A DNA stretch of 64,000 nucleotides from CAWUEX02 sp963921305 (GTDB taxonomy: Bacteria; Pseudomonadota; Alphaproteobacteria; Rhodospirillales; Rhodospirillaceae). The translations under genes were made by a program, and so were the position numbers. Shown here one piece after another: positions 43,983 to 53,075 of the stretch (the first letter of the stretch is position 1; the number at the start of each line of letters is the position of its first letter). The notes beneath the pieces were generated by a model. That model searched no databases, was not told the DNA's origin, and saw only the letters and a list, made by a program, of their open reading frames with translations. The stretch is from contig CAWUEX030000003.1 in NCBI GenBank assembly GCA_963921305.4, positions 186,001 through 250,000 of the forward strand, given 5' to 3'.

Positions 43983-46382
43983 GTGTTTAAAAGCTTCCAA
44001 ACGAAGCTGGCCCTGTTTTTCACCGCCCTGTTCTTACTACTTCAGGGGGCGGCGTTTTTTTCCGTCCGCGAAGCCATTGTCCAAAACATCTTCGACCAAA
44101 GCCGAGATCAACTGGTTGCCGCCAATCGTATTTTCGCGGAGCGCATCCAGACCCGAGTGGCCGCGTTGTCCGAAGGCGCGCAAATCCTGGCGTCTGATTT
44201 TGGCTTCAGAACGGCGGTCGCCACTAACGACAAACCCACGGTTCTATCAGCATTAAACAATCTGGGTGCACGTATCTCGGCGAATCGCGTGATGCTGATC
44301 AATCTCGATTACGAAGTGGTTGCAGATACCGGCAATCCAGACGCCCAACCCACTGAGTTTCCGTTCTTTGACTTGGTAGATCGCGCGGAAACGGAAGATC
44401 GCGCCGAGGCATTCACCAATCTGGACGGATTGATCTATGAAATGGTGGTGGTTCCGGTTCTTGCACCGGTTCCCATCGCGTACATCGCGATCGGCATACA
44501 GATTGATACCGCCTTTGCCGAAGACCTGCGGGCTCAGTCCACACTCCCCCTAGACGTCACTTTTGTCACCGGCGATTCCGGCGGGGCCTGGACGCCGACT
44601 GTTTCGACCCTTGCAGCCGATGCCCAGGCCGACCTCCCTGTCGTTCTATCCGAGCAGAACGATCTCGGCGATGAAGAGACACCGGTAACCCTCGCCCTAG
44701 CCGGGAGCGATTACGTCACTCTTGTTCAGCCGCTTCAGACTCCTGAGCAAGGTGACGGGATCAATGTAATTCTGCAGTACTCACTTGACCTGGCGCCGAT
44801 CCCATACCAGCCGCTGTTTGTCGTGCTTGGGGCGCTGGCCGCTATCGCGCTTGCCGTCTCCTTGCTTGGCTCTATCGGCATCGCCCGCAGTGTATCCAAA
44901 CCGATACGCACATTGGACGCGGCTGCCCGGCGCATTCAGGCTGGTGCTTGCGATGAAAAGGTCTCGGTCTCGCAGGGCGATGAAATCGGCCGGTTGGGCG
45001 AGACATTCAACCAAATGATGGATGGCATCGCCGAACGCGAGGCCCGTATTGAACACCAATCCCTCCATGATGCAGCAACGGGCTTGCCCAACCGTGTCTA
45101 TTTCGAGCGGCAACTCAACGAATGTGTCGCTAAAGCCGGTCAAGACGCAGTTACCGTGTTGCTGGTGGAAATCGGCCGCGTCAGCGAGATTAACTATACC
45201 CTGGGCCATGAAACCGGTGAGGATCTCATCCGCATCATCGGCGACCGGCTGCAGGCGATGGTGAAGAAATCGGACACGGTCGCGCGCCATTCGAGCACGA
45301 TGTTCAGTATTTTAATGCCGGGCGCATCGGCTATCGATGTCCGACCCATTGTCGACCGTATTCTTGAATCCTTCGAAGACGCTGTTCCGGTCGCCGGTAT
45401 TCAACTCGATGTGACGGCGGCGATTGGCGAGGCCTGCTATCCCGACCATGGGGAGGACGCCCGGACATTGCTGCAGCGGGCAGATACAGCGATTTATGAA
45501 GCCAAAGCCTCGTCGCGTCTGTTCGCCACCTACGACCCAGAGGCCGACCCGCACAAGCCAGAGCGCCTGACCATGATGGGCGAACTCCGCAAGGGGCTCG
45601 ACAATGGTGAGTTTAAGTTCTTCTACCAGCCGAAGGTGGACATCGCGGCGGAGAAGATCACCCACGTCGAAGCGCTGGTCAGGTGGATTCATCCGGAACG
45701 CGGTTTCATGCCACCTGATGATTTCATTCCGCTGGCGGAGCAGACCGGCAATGTCCAAAAGCTTACTCAGTGGGCGCTGGACACGGCCATCGCCCAGGCG
45801 CGGGCCTGGCAAGACTCCGGCATCGACATCATGATCGCCGTCAATCTATCGGCCAGAGACCTGACAAACCGCAAGCTGCCTGACCAGATTGCCGTTTTGC
45901 TCGAAAAGTATGGGGTGTCGGCCAGCCGCATCGTATTGGAAATCACCGAGAGCGCCATCATGGACGACCGCGACAACGCCATGGCGGTCCTGACGACGCT
46001 CAACAAGATGGGGCACACCCTTTCCATTGACGATTACGGGACCGGCTATTCTTCGATGGCCTACCTCAAGGCCCTGCCGGTTCAGGAGATCAAGATCGAT
46101 AAGTCCTTCGTCCTGAAGCTGGCCACAAATGCTGAAGACGAGATTCTGGTACGCTCAACGATCGACCTGGGCCATAACCTCGGCTTAAAGGTGGTCGCCG
46201 AAGGCGTAGAGGATGAAGAGTCCCTGCAGATTCTCAAAAAATACGGCTGTGAAACCGGCCAGGGCTACTTCATCAGCAAACCCGTCCCGCCGGAGGATAT
46301 TGAGACTTTTTACAGAGAATCACGGTGGTCCCCCCTCTCCGCTCAGCCCAACGGCGACGGCACAGACGCGGAGACAACATGA
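43983..46382 (+). CDS. Membrane-bound c-di-GMP phosphodiesterase with degenerate GGDEF and intact EAL
   Basis: The GTG at 43983 (an AGAAGGGG ribosome site precedes it) gives 799 residues starting MFKSFQTKLALFF. A first transmembrane helix, a periplasmic Cache-like sensor (about 35-270) and a second helix (about 278-302) are followed by HAMP. In the GGDEF domain the active loop reads RHSSTMFSI instead of GGDEF, so cyclase activity is unlikely. The EAL domain is complete: VEALVRW, NLSARDL, LEITESAIMDD, SIDDYGTGYSS, IKIDKSFV, VAEGVEDEE. It should hydrolyse c-di-GMP in response to a periplasmic signal. Linkage to the cupredoxin suggests the signal is copper or redox (inference). It overlaps the barrel gene by four bases. 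Confidence 0.93.
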   Translation: MFKSFQTKLALFFTALFLLLQGAAFFSVREAIVQNIFDQSRDQLVAANRIFAERIQTRVAALSEGAQILASDFGFRTAVATNDKPTVLSALNNLGARISANRVMLINLDYEVVADTGNPDAQPTEFPFFDLVDRAETEDRAEAFTNLDGLIYEMVVVPVLAPVPIAYIAIGIQIDTAFAEDLRAQSTLPLDVTFVTGDSGGAWTPTVSTLAADAQADLPVVLSEQNDLGDEETPVTLALAGSDYVTLVQPLQTPEQGDGINVILQYSLDLAPIPYQPLFVVLGALAAIALAVSLLGSIGIARSVSKPIRTLDAAARRIQAGACDEKVSVSQGDEIGRLGETFNQMMDGIAEREARIEHQSLHDAATGLPNRVYFERQLNECVAKAGQDAVTVLLVEIGRVSEINYTLGHETGEDLIRIIGDRLQAMVKKSDTVARHSSTMFSILMPGASAIDVRPIVDRILESFEDAVPVAGIQLDVTAAIGEACYPDHGEDARTLLQRADTAIYEAKASSRLFATYDPEADPHKPERLTMMGELRKGLDNGEFKFFYQPKVDIAAEKITHVEALVRWIHPERGFMPPDDFIPLAEQTGNVQKLTQWALDTAIAQARAWQDSGIDIMIAVNLSARDLTNRKLPDQIAVLLEKYGVSASRIVLEITESAIMDDRDNAMAVLTTLNKMGHTLSIDDYGTGYSSMAYLKALPVQEIKIDKSFVLKLATNAEDEILVRSTIDLGHNLGLKVVAEGVEDEESLQILKKYGCETGQGYFISKPVPPEDIETFYRESRWSPLSAQPNGDGTDAETT

Positions 46383-47635
46383 ACAGACTGCGTTTGAGCA
46401 TTCTGGCAACCGCCGTCAGTCTAGCCGGCCCAGCCCAAGCGCAGGAGTCCCTACCTTCGCTCGACATCCGCGGTGTATTGGACGCGCGACTGATTCTGAC
46501 CGACAGCACTCGGAGCTGGGAGGAAGGCGGCCTTGGAAAAACGCGCTGGGGTGGGGACGCAGACGGCGACTCACGCCTCATTGGCCGCATTGCCGAAGCC
46601 TCCCTGATCGCGATCGGCAGACTTAACTGGGATTGGACGAGCGTTGTTCACGTCAAGGTCGACAGCCAACAGGAAGAACCCGTCGATATCGTCGAGGCCT
46701 TCCTGCGCTACAAGCCTGTGCCAACCAGCTCTTATCAATGGCAAGTTAAGCTTGGCGCGTTCTTCCCGCCCATTTCCCTCGAGAACGAGGCGATCGCCTG
46801 GACGAGTCCCTACACGATCAGCTCGTCGGCCATAAACAGCTGGGTCGGTGAGGAACTGAAGACAATTGGCGCCGAGGTCAAAGTCACGCGCTCTTACGAT
46901 GATTTCGATGCGTCATTTACGGCGGCGACCTTTCTTGCCAATGACCCCGCCGGGTCGCTACTGGCCTGGCGCGGATGGGCCATCCATGACCGCGAGGCAA
47001 CTTTGTTTGACCAATTGCCGCTGGCCCCACTCAGATCTATCGAAGCAGGAGGCTCGTTTGAGCAACAGGCGCGCTGGGTCGAGCCCTTTCACCAGATAGA
47101 TAGCCGCTGGGGCGGTTATGCCGGTATCGACATCGATCACTATGCGCTGGGGCGCCTTTCCGTCCTGTACTATGACAATCAGTCCTTCGACCGCGCCTTT
47201 GACGGCTTTCAGTATGCCTGGGACACCTATTTCGCCAGCGTGGGCTACAAAAATACCCTCCCCGGAGACATCGAACTGATAGCCCAGTTCATGGAAGGGA
47301 ACACATCGATGGGGACCCGGCCCATACTGGGGTCAAAGGTCGACAATGATTTTTGGTCGACGTTTGTGCTGCTCAGCAAACGTTTCGGACGTCATCGGGT
47401 GTCGCTGCGTTTCGATCACTTCGAAGTCGCAGATGACGACCTGACCCCAGACGACCTCAACCAGGAAACCGGAAACGCGGTGACGGCCGCCTATGTCTTA
47501 CGGCCGTTCGAGAAGCAGCGGTTTACCTTTGAGGTGCTGCACGTGGGATCAAAGCGGCCTGAGCGCGCATTCCTCAATTGGCCGGTCAGGGACAAGGAAA
47601 CACTTCTGCAAGCCAGTTACCGGTTCTTCCTGTAG
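46379..47635 (+). CDS. Outer-membrane beta-barrel (porin-like) protein
   Basis: The ATG at 46379 overlaps the upstream stop (ATGA) and gives 418 residues. A signal peptide (MNRLRLSILATAVSLAGPAQAQ) precedes alternating amphipathic strands such as TSVVHVKVDSQ, YQWQVKLGAFFPPIS, DIELIAQFMEG, HRVSLRFDHFEVA and RFTFEVLHVGS. The chain ends in an aromatic-terminated strand (QASYRFFL), the signal for BAM insertion. No OprD/OmpF family signature was recognised. It is the third gene of the cupredoxin-EAL operon and may supply the outer-membrane side of the same system. Confidence 0.75.
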   Translation: MNRLRLSILATAVSLAGPAQAQESLPSLDIRGVLDARLILTDSTRSWEEGGLGKTRWGGDADGDSRLIGRIAEASLIAIGRLNWDWTSVVHVKVDSQQEEPVDIVEAFLRYKPVPTSSYQWQVKLGAFFPPISLENEAIAWTSPYTISSSAINSWVGEELKTIGAEVKVTRSYDDFDASFTAATFLANDPAGSLLAWRGWAIHDREATLFDQLPLAPLRSIEAGGSFEQQARWVEPFHQIDSRWGGYAGIDIDHYALGRLSVLYYDNQSFDRAFDGFQYAWDTYFASVGYKNTLPGDIELIAQFMEGNTSMGTRPILGSKVDNDFWSTFVLLSKRFGRHRVSLRFDHFEVADDDLTPDDLNQETGNAVTAAYVLRPFEKQRFTFEVLHVGSKRPERAFLNWPVRDKETLLQASYRFFL

Positions 47636-47644
47636 GAGCGCGCC

Positions 47645-48718
47645 ATGACCGAAACCGGCCCCTCGCCGACCCTGCCCAAGCTGGACACCGTCTCGTTCGC
47701 GGCATCAATCGGGGTTGTCGCCCTTACCCTATATCTCCTGGTGGTTGGGCAAGACATTCTAGTTCCTCTCGTGCTGGCGATCTTCATCACCTACCTGTTA
47801 CGCGCCTTGGCGCACGGGCTGGAACGCCTCAGCATCGCGGGAAAGTCTCTGCCACGGCGGTTGGCCCTGACCGTTTCGATCCTGATCTTCATCTGCGCAA
47901 TCGTCTTATTGGTCCAGTTGGTCGCCGGAAATATCGGCGCCATTGTCAACGCCGCACCAGACTATCAGGAAAAGCTGCAGGGTCTGTTTCAATCCCTTAG
48001 TGCGGCCGCCGAGAAGTGGCTCGGCGCCCCCTTAACGATCGCGGAGCTCAACAGCCGGGTCGACGTTCAGTTTGTCCTAGTCCGTTTGGCCGGTGCGATG
48101 CAGGCCATTGCCGGCGATGCCTTTCAGATTTTCCTGTATGTCGCGTTTCTCCTTCTGGAAGGCAGCACGCTGGACATCAAGATCAAGGCCTTCGCAGCAA
48201 CGCCTGAGCGAGAACAAGCCATCAAGCAAACACTCAGGTCCATAGGCCGGAACATCGAGAGTTACGTATGGATCAAAACCGCGATGAGCCTGCTGGTGGC
48301 AGGACTGAGCTATGTGGTTCTGCTCATCGCCGGAATCGACTTTGCGGCCTTTTGGGCCCTGCTCATCTTCATTTTGAATTACATCCCCTTTATCGGGTCG
48401 GTGGTGGCGGTGGTGTTCCCGGTGGTGCTGAGTCTGGTGCAGTTTGCTTCCCCCTTAATCACCGGGCTCTTGCTATTGGGGCTGGCCGGTGCGCAGATCA
48501 TTGTCGGCAATGTCATAGAACCCAAGGTGACCGGCACGTCGCTGAATCTAAGTCCGGTCATTATTGTGCTGGCCTTGTCGGTCTGGGGCGCGATTTGGGG
48601 CGTGACGGGGATGATCCTGAGTGTGCCGATCATGGTTATTGCGATGATTATTCTCGCCCAGTTTCCACGCACCCGGCCCTTGGCTGTATTGATGTCGCAA
48701 AGTGGCGAGATTAAATAA
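47645..48718 (+). CDS. AI-2E family (PF01594) transporter
   Basis: The 357-residue inner-membrane protein has paired N-terminal helices (VVALTLYLLVVGQDILVPLVLAIFITYLLRAL), a long central amphipathic segment, and C-terminal helices containing FWALLIFILNYIPFIGSVVAVVFPV and NVIEPKVTGTSLNLSPVIIVLAL, the classic AI-2E permease signatures. Members include TqsA (autoinducer-2 export) and UPF0118 Na+/H+ antiporters, so the substrate is open. A GGAG ribosome site overlaps the end of the barrel gene nine bases upstream. It may belong to the same transcript. Confidence 0.9.
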   Translation: MTETGPSPTLPKLDTVSFAASIGVVALTLYLLVVGQDILVPLVLAIFITYLLRALAHGLERLSIAGKSLPRRLALTVSILIFICAIVLLVQLVAGNIGAIVNAAPDYQEKLQGLFQSLSAAAEKWLGAPLTIAELNSRVDVQFVLVRLAGAMQAIAGDAFQIFLYVAFLLLEGSTLDIKIKAFAATPEREQAIKQTLRSIGRNIESYVWIKTAMSLLVAGLSYVVLLIAGIDFAAFWALLIFILNYIPFIGSVVAVVFPVVLSLVQFASPLITGLLLLGLAGAQIIVGNVIEPKVTGTSLNLSPVIIVLALSVWGAIWGVTGMILSVPIMVIAMIILAQFPRTRPLAVLMSQSGEIK

Positions 48719-48834
48719 CCTGCATTGGAAAACCGCCCTCTTCCGTCCGATCAGCGATCAGGCGGCCAGCCATGGTCTTGAAACGCCCAGGAGCATGGCA
48801 AAATGGGGCAATTGGAGAATCATTAGGAGGTCGT

Positions 48835-49971
48835 ATGCCCACTCAAATGGCTCACGCGGTTTTGGTCGATCCGGATCACGACGAACTCTCGCGCCAGAAC
48901 TATTACATGGACATCCGCCGGCACCTCGCGGGGCACGTCGCGCCAGGGAACAAGGCCGTCTACCACGCCCAGGTCAAACCGGGGTTCGAGAAAGAACACG
49001 GCCGCGAGCCAAAGGACCGCCACGAGGTCCGCAAGGTGATGACCAAGAATGATTACTACCAAATGTATTCGGCGATGCAGCGCCATACGCAGGAAATGAC
49101 CTGGGATAGCGTCATCGACACCGTCGAACGCGACCTGCCGCGCATCACAGAAAACGCAAAGAAGGCGAGCGGCAAGACCGGGGGCACGTTGACGCTCGAT
49201 CCTGATTTCGAAGTGCCCTATTACCTGACGTATTACGACATTCATCTTCAGCCCGGCGCCTATCACGCGACCTATAGCGAGGATGACGTTTCTGCCGGCG
49301 CACTGTATGACCGGGGCACGTTCCTTTACACCCTCGGCAACATCGGTTCCCGGATGGATTTCCTGGGCCGTACGTTGTTAGAGCACTACAAAAAACTCTA
49401 TCCGGATGCGCAACCGAAACGCATTTTGGACATGGGATGTTCAGTCGGGCAGAGCACGATTGCCTGGGCAGAGGCATACCCGGACGCCGAAATTCATGCC
49501 ATCGACGTGGGCGAGTCGCTCTTAAGATACGCTCATGCCCGCGCTGAGGACCTCGGATACAAGATTCATTTCAGCCAGCAGAATGCCGAAAATACCAACT
49601 TTGAGGACGGCAGTTTCGACGTCGTTCTATCTCACATCATGATGCACGAGACGAGCACACCGGCGGTGGTCAAAATCTTCGCTGAAAGCCGGAGGCTGTT
49701 GCGCGATGGCGGTGTGATGATGCACATGGACAATCCGCGCCTGAAAGAACTGCCACCCCTCGAAAGCTTCTTGGCCGAGTGGGAAGTCTATAACAACAAC
49801 GAACGTTTCGGCGGCACGTATCGGGAAATGGACCTTGCCGGAGAAGCCGTAAAAGCAGGGTTTTCTGCGGAAAAATCGAGAATGGAACTGGTCGAAACAT
49901 ATAAGCCGGGAAAGGTCATGAACTACGGCACCAGCGGCATCCGGTTCCCCGCGTGCATTGCAGAAAAATAG
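48835..49971 (+). CDS. Class I SAM-dependent methyltransferase with a long N-terminal extension
   Basis: TAGGAGGT immediately before 48835 fixes the start (an upstream in-frame ATG at 48772 lacks one). The 378-residue protein has a 150-residue N-terminal region of unknown fold rich in charged residues. The methyltransferase core follows: motif I ILDMGCSVGQST, acidic AIDVGESLLRYA, post-I NAENTNFEDGSFDVVLSHIMMHE and VMMHMDNPRL. The substrate is unknown. It ends just before a strong terminator. The N-terminal part is not a recognised domain. Confidence 0.87.
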   Translation: MPTQMAHAVLVDPDHDELSRQNYYMDIRRHLAGHVAPGNKAVYHAQVKPGFEKEHGREPKDRHEVRKVMTKNDYYQMYSAMQRHTQEMTWDSVIDTVERDLPRITENAKKASGKTGGTLTLDPDFEVPYYLTYYDIHLQPGAYHATYSEDDVSAGALYDRGTFLYTLGNIGSRMDFLGRTLLEHYKKLYPDAQPKRILDMGCSVGQSTIAWAEAYPDAEIHAIDVGESLLRYAHARAEDLGYKIHFSQQNAENTNFEDGSFDVVLSHIMMHETSTPAVVKIFAESRRLLRDGGVMMHMDNPRLKELPPLESFLAEWEVYNNNERFGGTYREMDLAGEAVKAGFSAEKSRMELVETYKPGKVMNYGTSGIRFPACIAEK

Positions 49972-50009
49972 ATGCTGCAGCTGCAAAAACTTCTTCTTCA
50001 ATGCAAAAG

Positions 50010-50036
50010 GCGCCGTCTTTGACGGCGCTTTTTTTT
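50010..50036 (+). terminator. Rho-independent terminator after the methyltransferase gene
   Basis: The perfect 8-bp stem GCGCCGTC/GACGGCGC has a TTT loop (50018-50020) and is followed by eight T residues (50029-50036). Confidence 0.95.
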
Positions 50037-50260
50037 GATGATTTTGCGAACCTTTTTTGCTCCATGCACGTTCAGCAACTGTGACTCAAAAGCCACCATG
50101 TCCGAAAAATGTGCCTCAAACTTCGATCTACTCTTGAGCGTTCGGAATTGGGTGTGAGATCACTTAAAAGATTGATGCGTGCGAATCTTGCGTCAACATG
50201 TTATGATATTTGTCCTTTCGGCGTTATTTGTTGTTAACCACTGCAGGGGATCTAACCACT

Positions 50261-50665
50261 ATGGCAGCCAAGAAGAAGACCACTAAGCGTAAGACAGCGG
50301 CGAAGAAAAAAGCCGCTAAGAGAAAAGCTCCTAAGCGGAAAGTCGCCAAGAAGAAAACAGCGAAGAAAAAAGCCGCTAAGAGAAAAGCTCCTAAGCGGAA
50401 AGCCGCGAAGAAGAAAACAGCGAAGAGAAAAACCGCTAAGAGAAAAGCTCCTAAGCGGAAAGCTGCGAAGAAGAAGGCCGCTAAGAAGAAGACCGCAAAG
50501 CGGAAAGCTCCTAAGCGGAAAGCTGCGAAGAAGAAGGCCGCTAAGAAGAAGACCGCAAAGCGGAAAGCTCCTAAGCGGAAAGCTGCAAAGAAGAAAGCCG
50601 CTAAGAGAAAAGCTCCTAAGCGGAAAGCTGCTGCGAAGCGTCGTCCGGCCGCCCGGAAGCGCTAA
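50261..50665 (+). CDS. Lys/Ala-rich histone H1-like DNA-binding protein
   Basis: The ATG at 50261 gives a 134-residue product (MAAKKKTTKRKTAAKKK...), almost entirely Lys, Ala, Arg, Thr and Pro, built from 20-residue units containing AAKRKAPKRKAAKKK. It resembles the basic C-terminal domain of eukaryotic histone H1 and bacterial proteins such as Hc1, AlgP and BpH1, which compact DNA or RNA without a defined fold. It stands alone between two terminators (49971 gene end and 50690), so it has its own promoter in the 225-base leader; a TATGAT at 50202-50207 is a possible -10 box without a clear -35. A longer frame from 50210 uses a non-ATG start and is less likely. Confidence 0.88.
   Translation: MAAKKKTTKRKTAAKKKAAKRKAPKRKVAKKKTAKKKAAKRKAPKRKAAKKKTAKRKTAKRKAPKRKAAKKKAAKKKTAKRKAPKRKAAKKKAAKKKTAKRKAPKRKAAKKKAAKRKAPKRKAAAKRRPAARKR
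50281..50640 (+). repeat. 60-bp tandem repeats in the histone-like gene
   Basis: There are about six 60-base units. Copies at 50461-50520 and 50521-50580 are identical base for base; the others differ by a few substitutions. The unit length keeps the frame, so copy-number change would lengthen or shorten the basic tail. Confidence 0.93.
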
Positions 50666-50689
50666 GCACTTTGCGATAGCCGAAAAAGG

Positions 50690-50723
50690 AAAGCCCGCTG
50701 CTACGTTGCAGCGGGCTTTTTCT
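50690..50723. terminator. Rho-independent terminator between convergent histone-like gene and pseC
   Basis: The stem AAAGCCCGCTG/CAGCGGGCTTT (50690-50700 with 50709-50719), with loop CTACGTTG and T-rich flank TTTTTCTTT, sits between the gene ends; an A-rich flank on the other side allows function in both directions. Confidence 0.92.
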
Positions 50724-50764
50724 TTACGCTGGCCCAATCCACGTAAATCCCCAGAATTCCTGGG

Positions 50765-51952
50765 TTATCGGCGGGCCTGAGCGAGCGTGTCCAACACAGT
50801 ATCGACGACGTATTCGACGTCTGTATCTGCCATGTCAGGGAAGAGTGGCAAAGAAATCGCCGATTCATAATACCGCTCGGCATTGGGAAATGCGGACAGC
50901 GTTACTCCGTATCTTGCTCGATAGTAAGGGTGACGGTGAAGCGGAATGTAGTGCACTTGGACGCCCAATCCGCATTGCCTGAGGTGCGCGAACACCTGTG
51001 CCCGGCTCCACTCAAGCGCCTCCAGATTGAGTTCGATTGTGTAAAGATGCCAGGCGGAGACCCGGTCTGAGAAAGTGGGCTTGGAGCGGATAAGATCAGT
51101 GGTAGCAAAAGCACGTTGGTATTCGCTGGCAATACTTAAGCGCCTCTCAAGAAAGCCGGACAGACGGTCCATCTGACTAAGGCCAAGGGCGCACTGCAGA
51201 TCAGAAATACGATAATTCAGTCCGATACTCTGGACTTCATAATACCACGGCTCGTCATCGATCCTGGTGGGATCGGCTGCGGTAAACTTATCTGCCTCCC
51301 GAATAATGCCATGGCTGCGAATCGACCTCAGATTCGCGGCATGTTCAGCGTTGTCCGTAACGATCATGCCGCCTTCGGCCGTGGTCACCACTTTGACGGG
51401 ATGAAAAGAGAAACACGTCATGTCTGCGAGACTGCCAACGGGCTGGCCTTGATACAGGGCTCCAAGCGCGTGCGCGGCATCCGCAATGGTGATCAGACGT
51501 CGGTCTTTGGCAAAGTCGTTCAATTCGGCCCAATCGCAGGGCAGGCCCGCAAAGTCGACCGGTATAATTGCCTTATTCTTGCTGGAGGCGACGGCAGCCG
51601 CAGTGTCCGCACTCAGTCCCAAGGTATCAGGATCAATGTCAGCGAGGCGCACCTCCGCCCCCGCAAGGCGGACGGCCGCCGCGGTGGCGGCAAAGGTAAG
51701 CGTGGGTACCACAACTTCGTCCCCCTCCCCCAGCCCCGCTGCCAGACAGGCGCTGTGGAGTGCCGCAGTTCCGGACGACACGGCAACACCGTGATCTGCC
51801 GATACGCGATCGGCCACGGCGCGCTCGAACGCGGCAATCCGTGGCCCCTGCGTGATCCAGTCATCCCGCAGTACATCGCAGACCGCCCCAATATCGGCCT
51901 CGGACACCGATTGCCGGCCATAGGGGAGCTTGATGCGAGGTGAGTCAGCCAC
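50765..51952 (-). CDS. pseC: PseC-type PLP aminotransferase (UDP-4-amino-4,6-dideoxy-AltNAc forming)
   Basis: This is a 395-residue DegT/DnrJ/EryC1-family enzyme. It starts with IKLPYGRQSVSEADIGAVCDVLRDDWITQGP, the PseC/ArnB-type N-terminus. The PLP site has VSSGTAALHSACLA, ADAAHALGA and the Schiff-base Lys in CFSFHPVKVVTTAEGGMIVT. It transfers an amino group from glutamate to C4 of the keto-sugar made by PseB. It lies eight bases downstream of pseB in the same operon, which makes the pseudaminic-acid assignment stronger than for a generic sugar aminotransferase. Confidence 0.92.
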   Translation of the reverse strand: MADSPRIKLPYGRQSVSEADIGAVCDVLRDDWITQGPRIAAFERAVADRVSADHGVAVSSGTAALHSACLAAGLGEGDEVVVPTLTFAATAAAVRLAGAEVRLADIDPDTLGLSADTAAAVASSKNKAIIPVDFAGLPCDWAELNDFAKDRRLITIADAAHALGALYQGQPVGSLADMTCFSFHPVKVVTTAEGGMIVTDNAEHAANLRSIRSHGIIREADKFTAADPTRIDDEPWYYEVQSIGLNYRISDLQCALGLSQMDRLSGFLERRLSIASEYQRAFATTDLIRSKPTFSDRVSAWHLYTIELNLEALEWSRAQVFAHLRQCGLGVQVHYIPLHRHPYYRARYGVTLSAFPNAERYYESAISLPLFPDMADTDVEYVVDTVLDTLAQARR

Positions 51953-51960
51953 GACTGCCC

Positions 51961-53004
51961 CTAGTCAGAAGAATGCAATTGACGAAGGGCAGAGACGTCC
52001 AGCCACTCCTCGTTGACATCGCTCACGTAGGAAAATCTCTCGCCAACGGGTTGACCGGTGAAATTGGACTGCCGTTTGGCGCCAAACATCTTGTCGAAGG
52101 CCGGTGCGATGACAAAATGATCCCCACAATCGTAGGTCAAATATCCTTCGTCTTCAGAGATAAGGGCTTCATGCAACTTCTCTCCAGGCCGAATACCGAT
52201 CGTCCTATGCGGTACGTCGGGCAGCAAGGCCGTGGCGAGATCGGTGATTTTGACACTGGGAATCTTCGGAATGAAGATTTCTCCGCCCTCAAGGCGGGTC
52301 AGAGAACTCAGAACGAAACCACACACAGCGTCAAGCGTCACCCAGAACCGGGTCATGCGTGGGTCCGTAATGGGCACAAACTCCGCGTTATCGGCCGCCA
52401 ATTGTTTGAAAAAGGGTACAACACTGCCGCGCGAACCCGCCACGTTGCCATAACGCACGACGGCAAACCGCGTGCCCGACTTAGGGCTCAGATGGTTGGC
52501 GGCGACGAATATCTTGTCCGCGGCAAGCTTGCTCGCGCCATAGAGATTCACGGGATTGACGGCCTTATCAGTTGATAAGGCCAGGACCTTCTGAACACCC
52601 GTGCTCAGGCTAGCCCTGACTACGTTCTCCGCGCCGATGACATTGGTGTGTATACATTCAAAGGGGTTGTACTCCGCAGTATCTACCTGCTTGAGGGCAG
52701 CCGCATGAACGACCGTCTCGACGTCGCGCAGCGCAAGTTCCAGACGCTGTTGGTCGCGGACATCGCCGATAAAAAAGCGCACTTTATCGGCAACATCGGG
52801 CGGCAAGGCGTTTTTCATCTCAAACTGCTTGAACTCGTCGCGGGAGAACACAATGACCCGGCGCGGCGCGAGCGTTTCGAGCACGGTGCTGATAAAGGTG
52901 CGACCGAACGATCCTGTGCCGCCGGTCACAAGAATGCTCTTACCGTCGATCATCGCCCTCAGGGCCTCAAGGGTTTTGCCCTCAGGTGTAAAGGAATTGT
53001 GCAT
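51961..53004 (-). CDS. pseB: PseB, UDP-GlcNAc 4,6-dehydratase (inverting)
   Basis: The 347-residue protein may start at the second in-frame ATG (52953, MIDGKSILV). The extended-SDR dehydratase has VTGGTGSFGRTF for NAD(P), FSRDEFKQFEMKNALP, the FIGDVRDQQRLELAL segment, HAAALKQVDTAEYNPFECIHTNVIGAENV and LALSTDKAVNPVNLYGASK containing the TDK and Y-x-x-x-K catalytic residues. FWVTLDAV and the C-terminal IGIRPGEKLHE are diagnostic of the PseB/FlaA1 short form. It catalyses the first step of CMP-pseudaminic acid synthesis, often used to glycosylate flagellin or LPS. It is divergent from pseF. Confidence 0.94.
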   Translation of the reverse strand: MHNSFTPEGKTLEALRAMIDGKSILVTGGTGSFGRTFISTVLETLAPRRVIVFSRDEFKQFEMKNALPPDVADKVRFFIGDVRDQQRLELALRDVETVVHAAALKQVDTAEYNPFECIHTNVIGAENVVRASLSTGVQKVLALSTDKAVNPVNLYGASKLAADKIFVAANHLSPKSGTRFAVVRYGNVAGSRGSVVPFFKQLAADNAEFVPITDPRMTRFWVTLDAVCGFVLSSLTRLEGGEIFIPKIPSVKITDLATALLPDVPHRTIGIRPGEKLHEALISEDEGYLTYDCGDHFVIAPAFDKMFGAKRQSNFTGQPVGERFSYVSDVNEEWLDVSALRQLHSSD

Positions 53005-53075
53005 TGAGTATCTTACTCCGAACCATCAGGCGCATAAGAAGACATCTGCCCGCTAGGGCCTGCCAATGTCTTGGC

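Noticed and set aside
50172..50207. Promoter with TATGAT as -10
   Set aside because: No -35-like hexamer at 16-18 bases upstream; kept only as a remark under the histone-like gene.
50252..50737. Minus-strand ORF of 161 residues, rich in Leu, Ser and Phe
   Set aside because: Antisense shadow of the Lys/Ala histone-like repeats; no start signal and overlaps the terminator.
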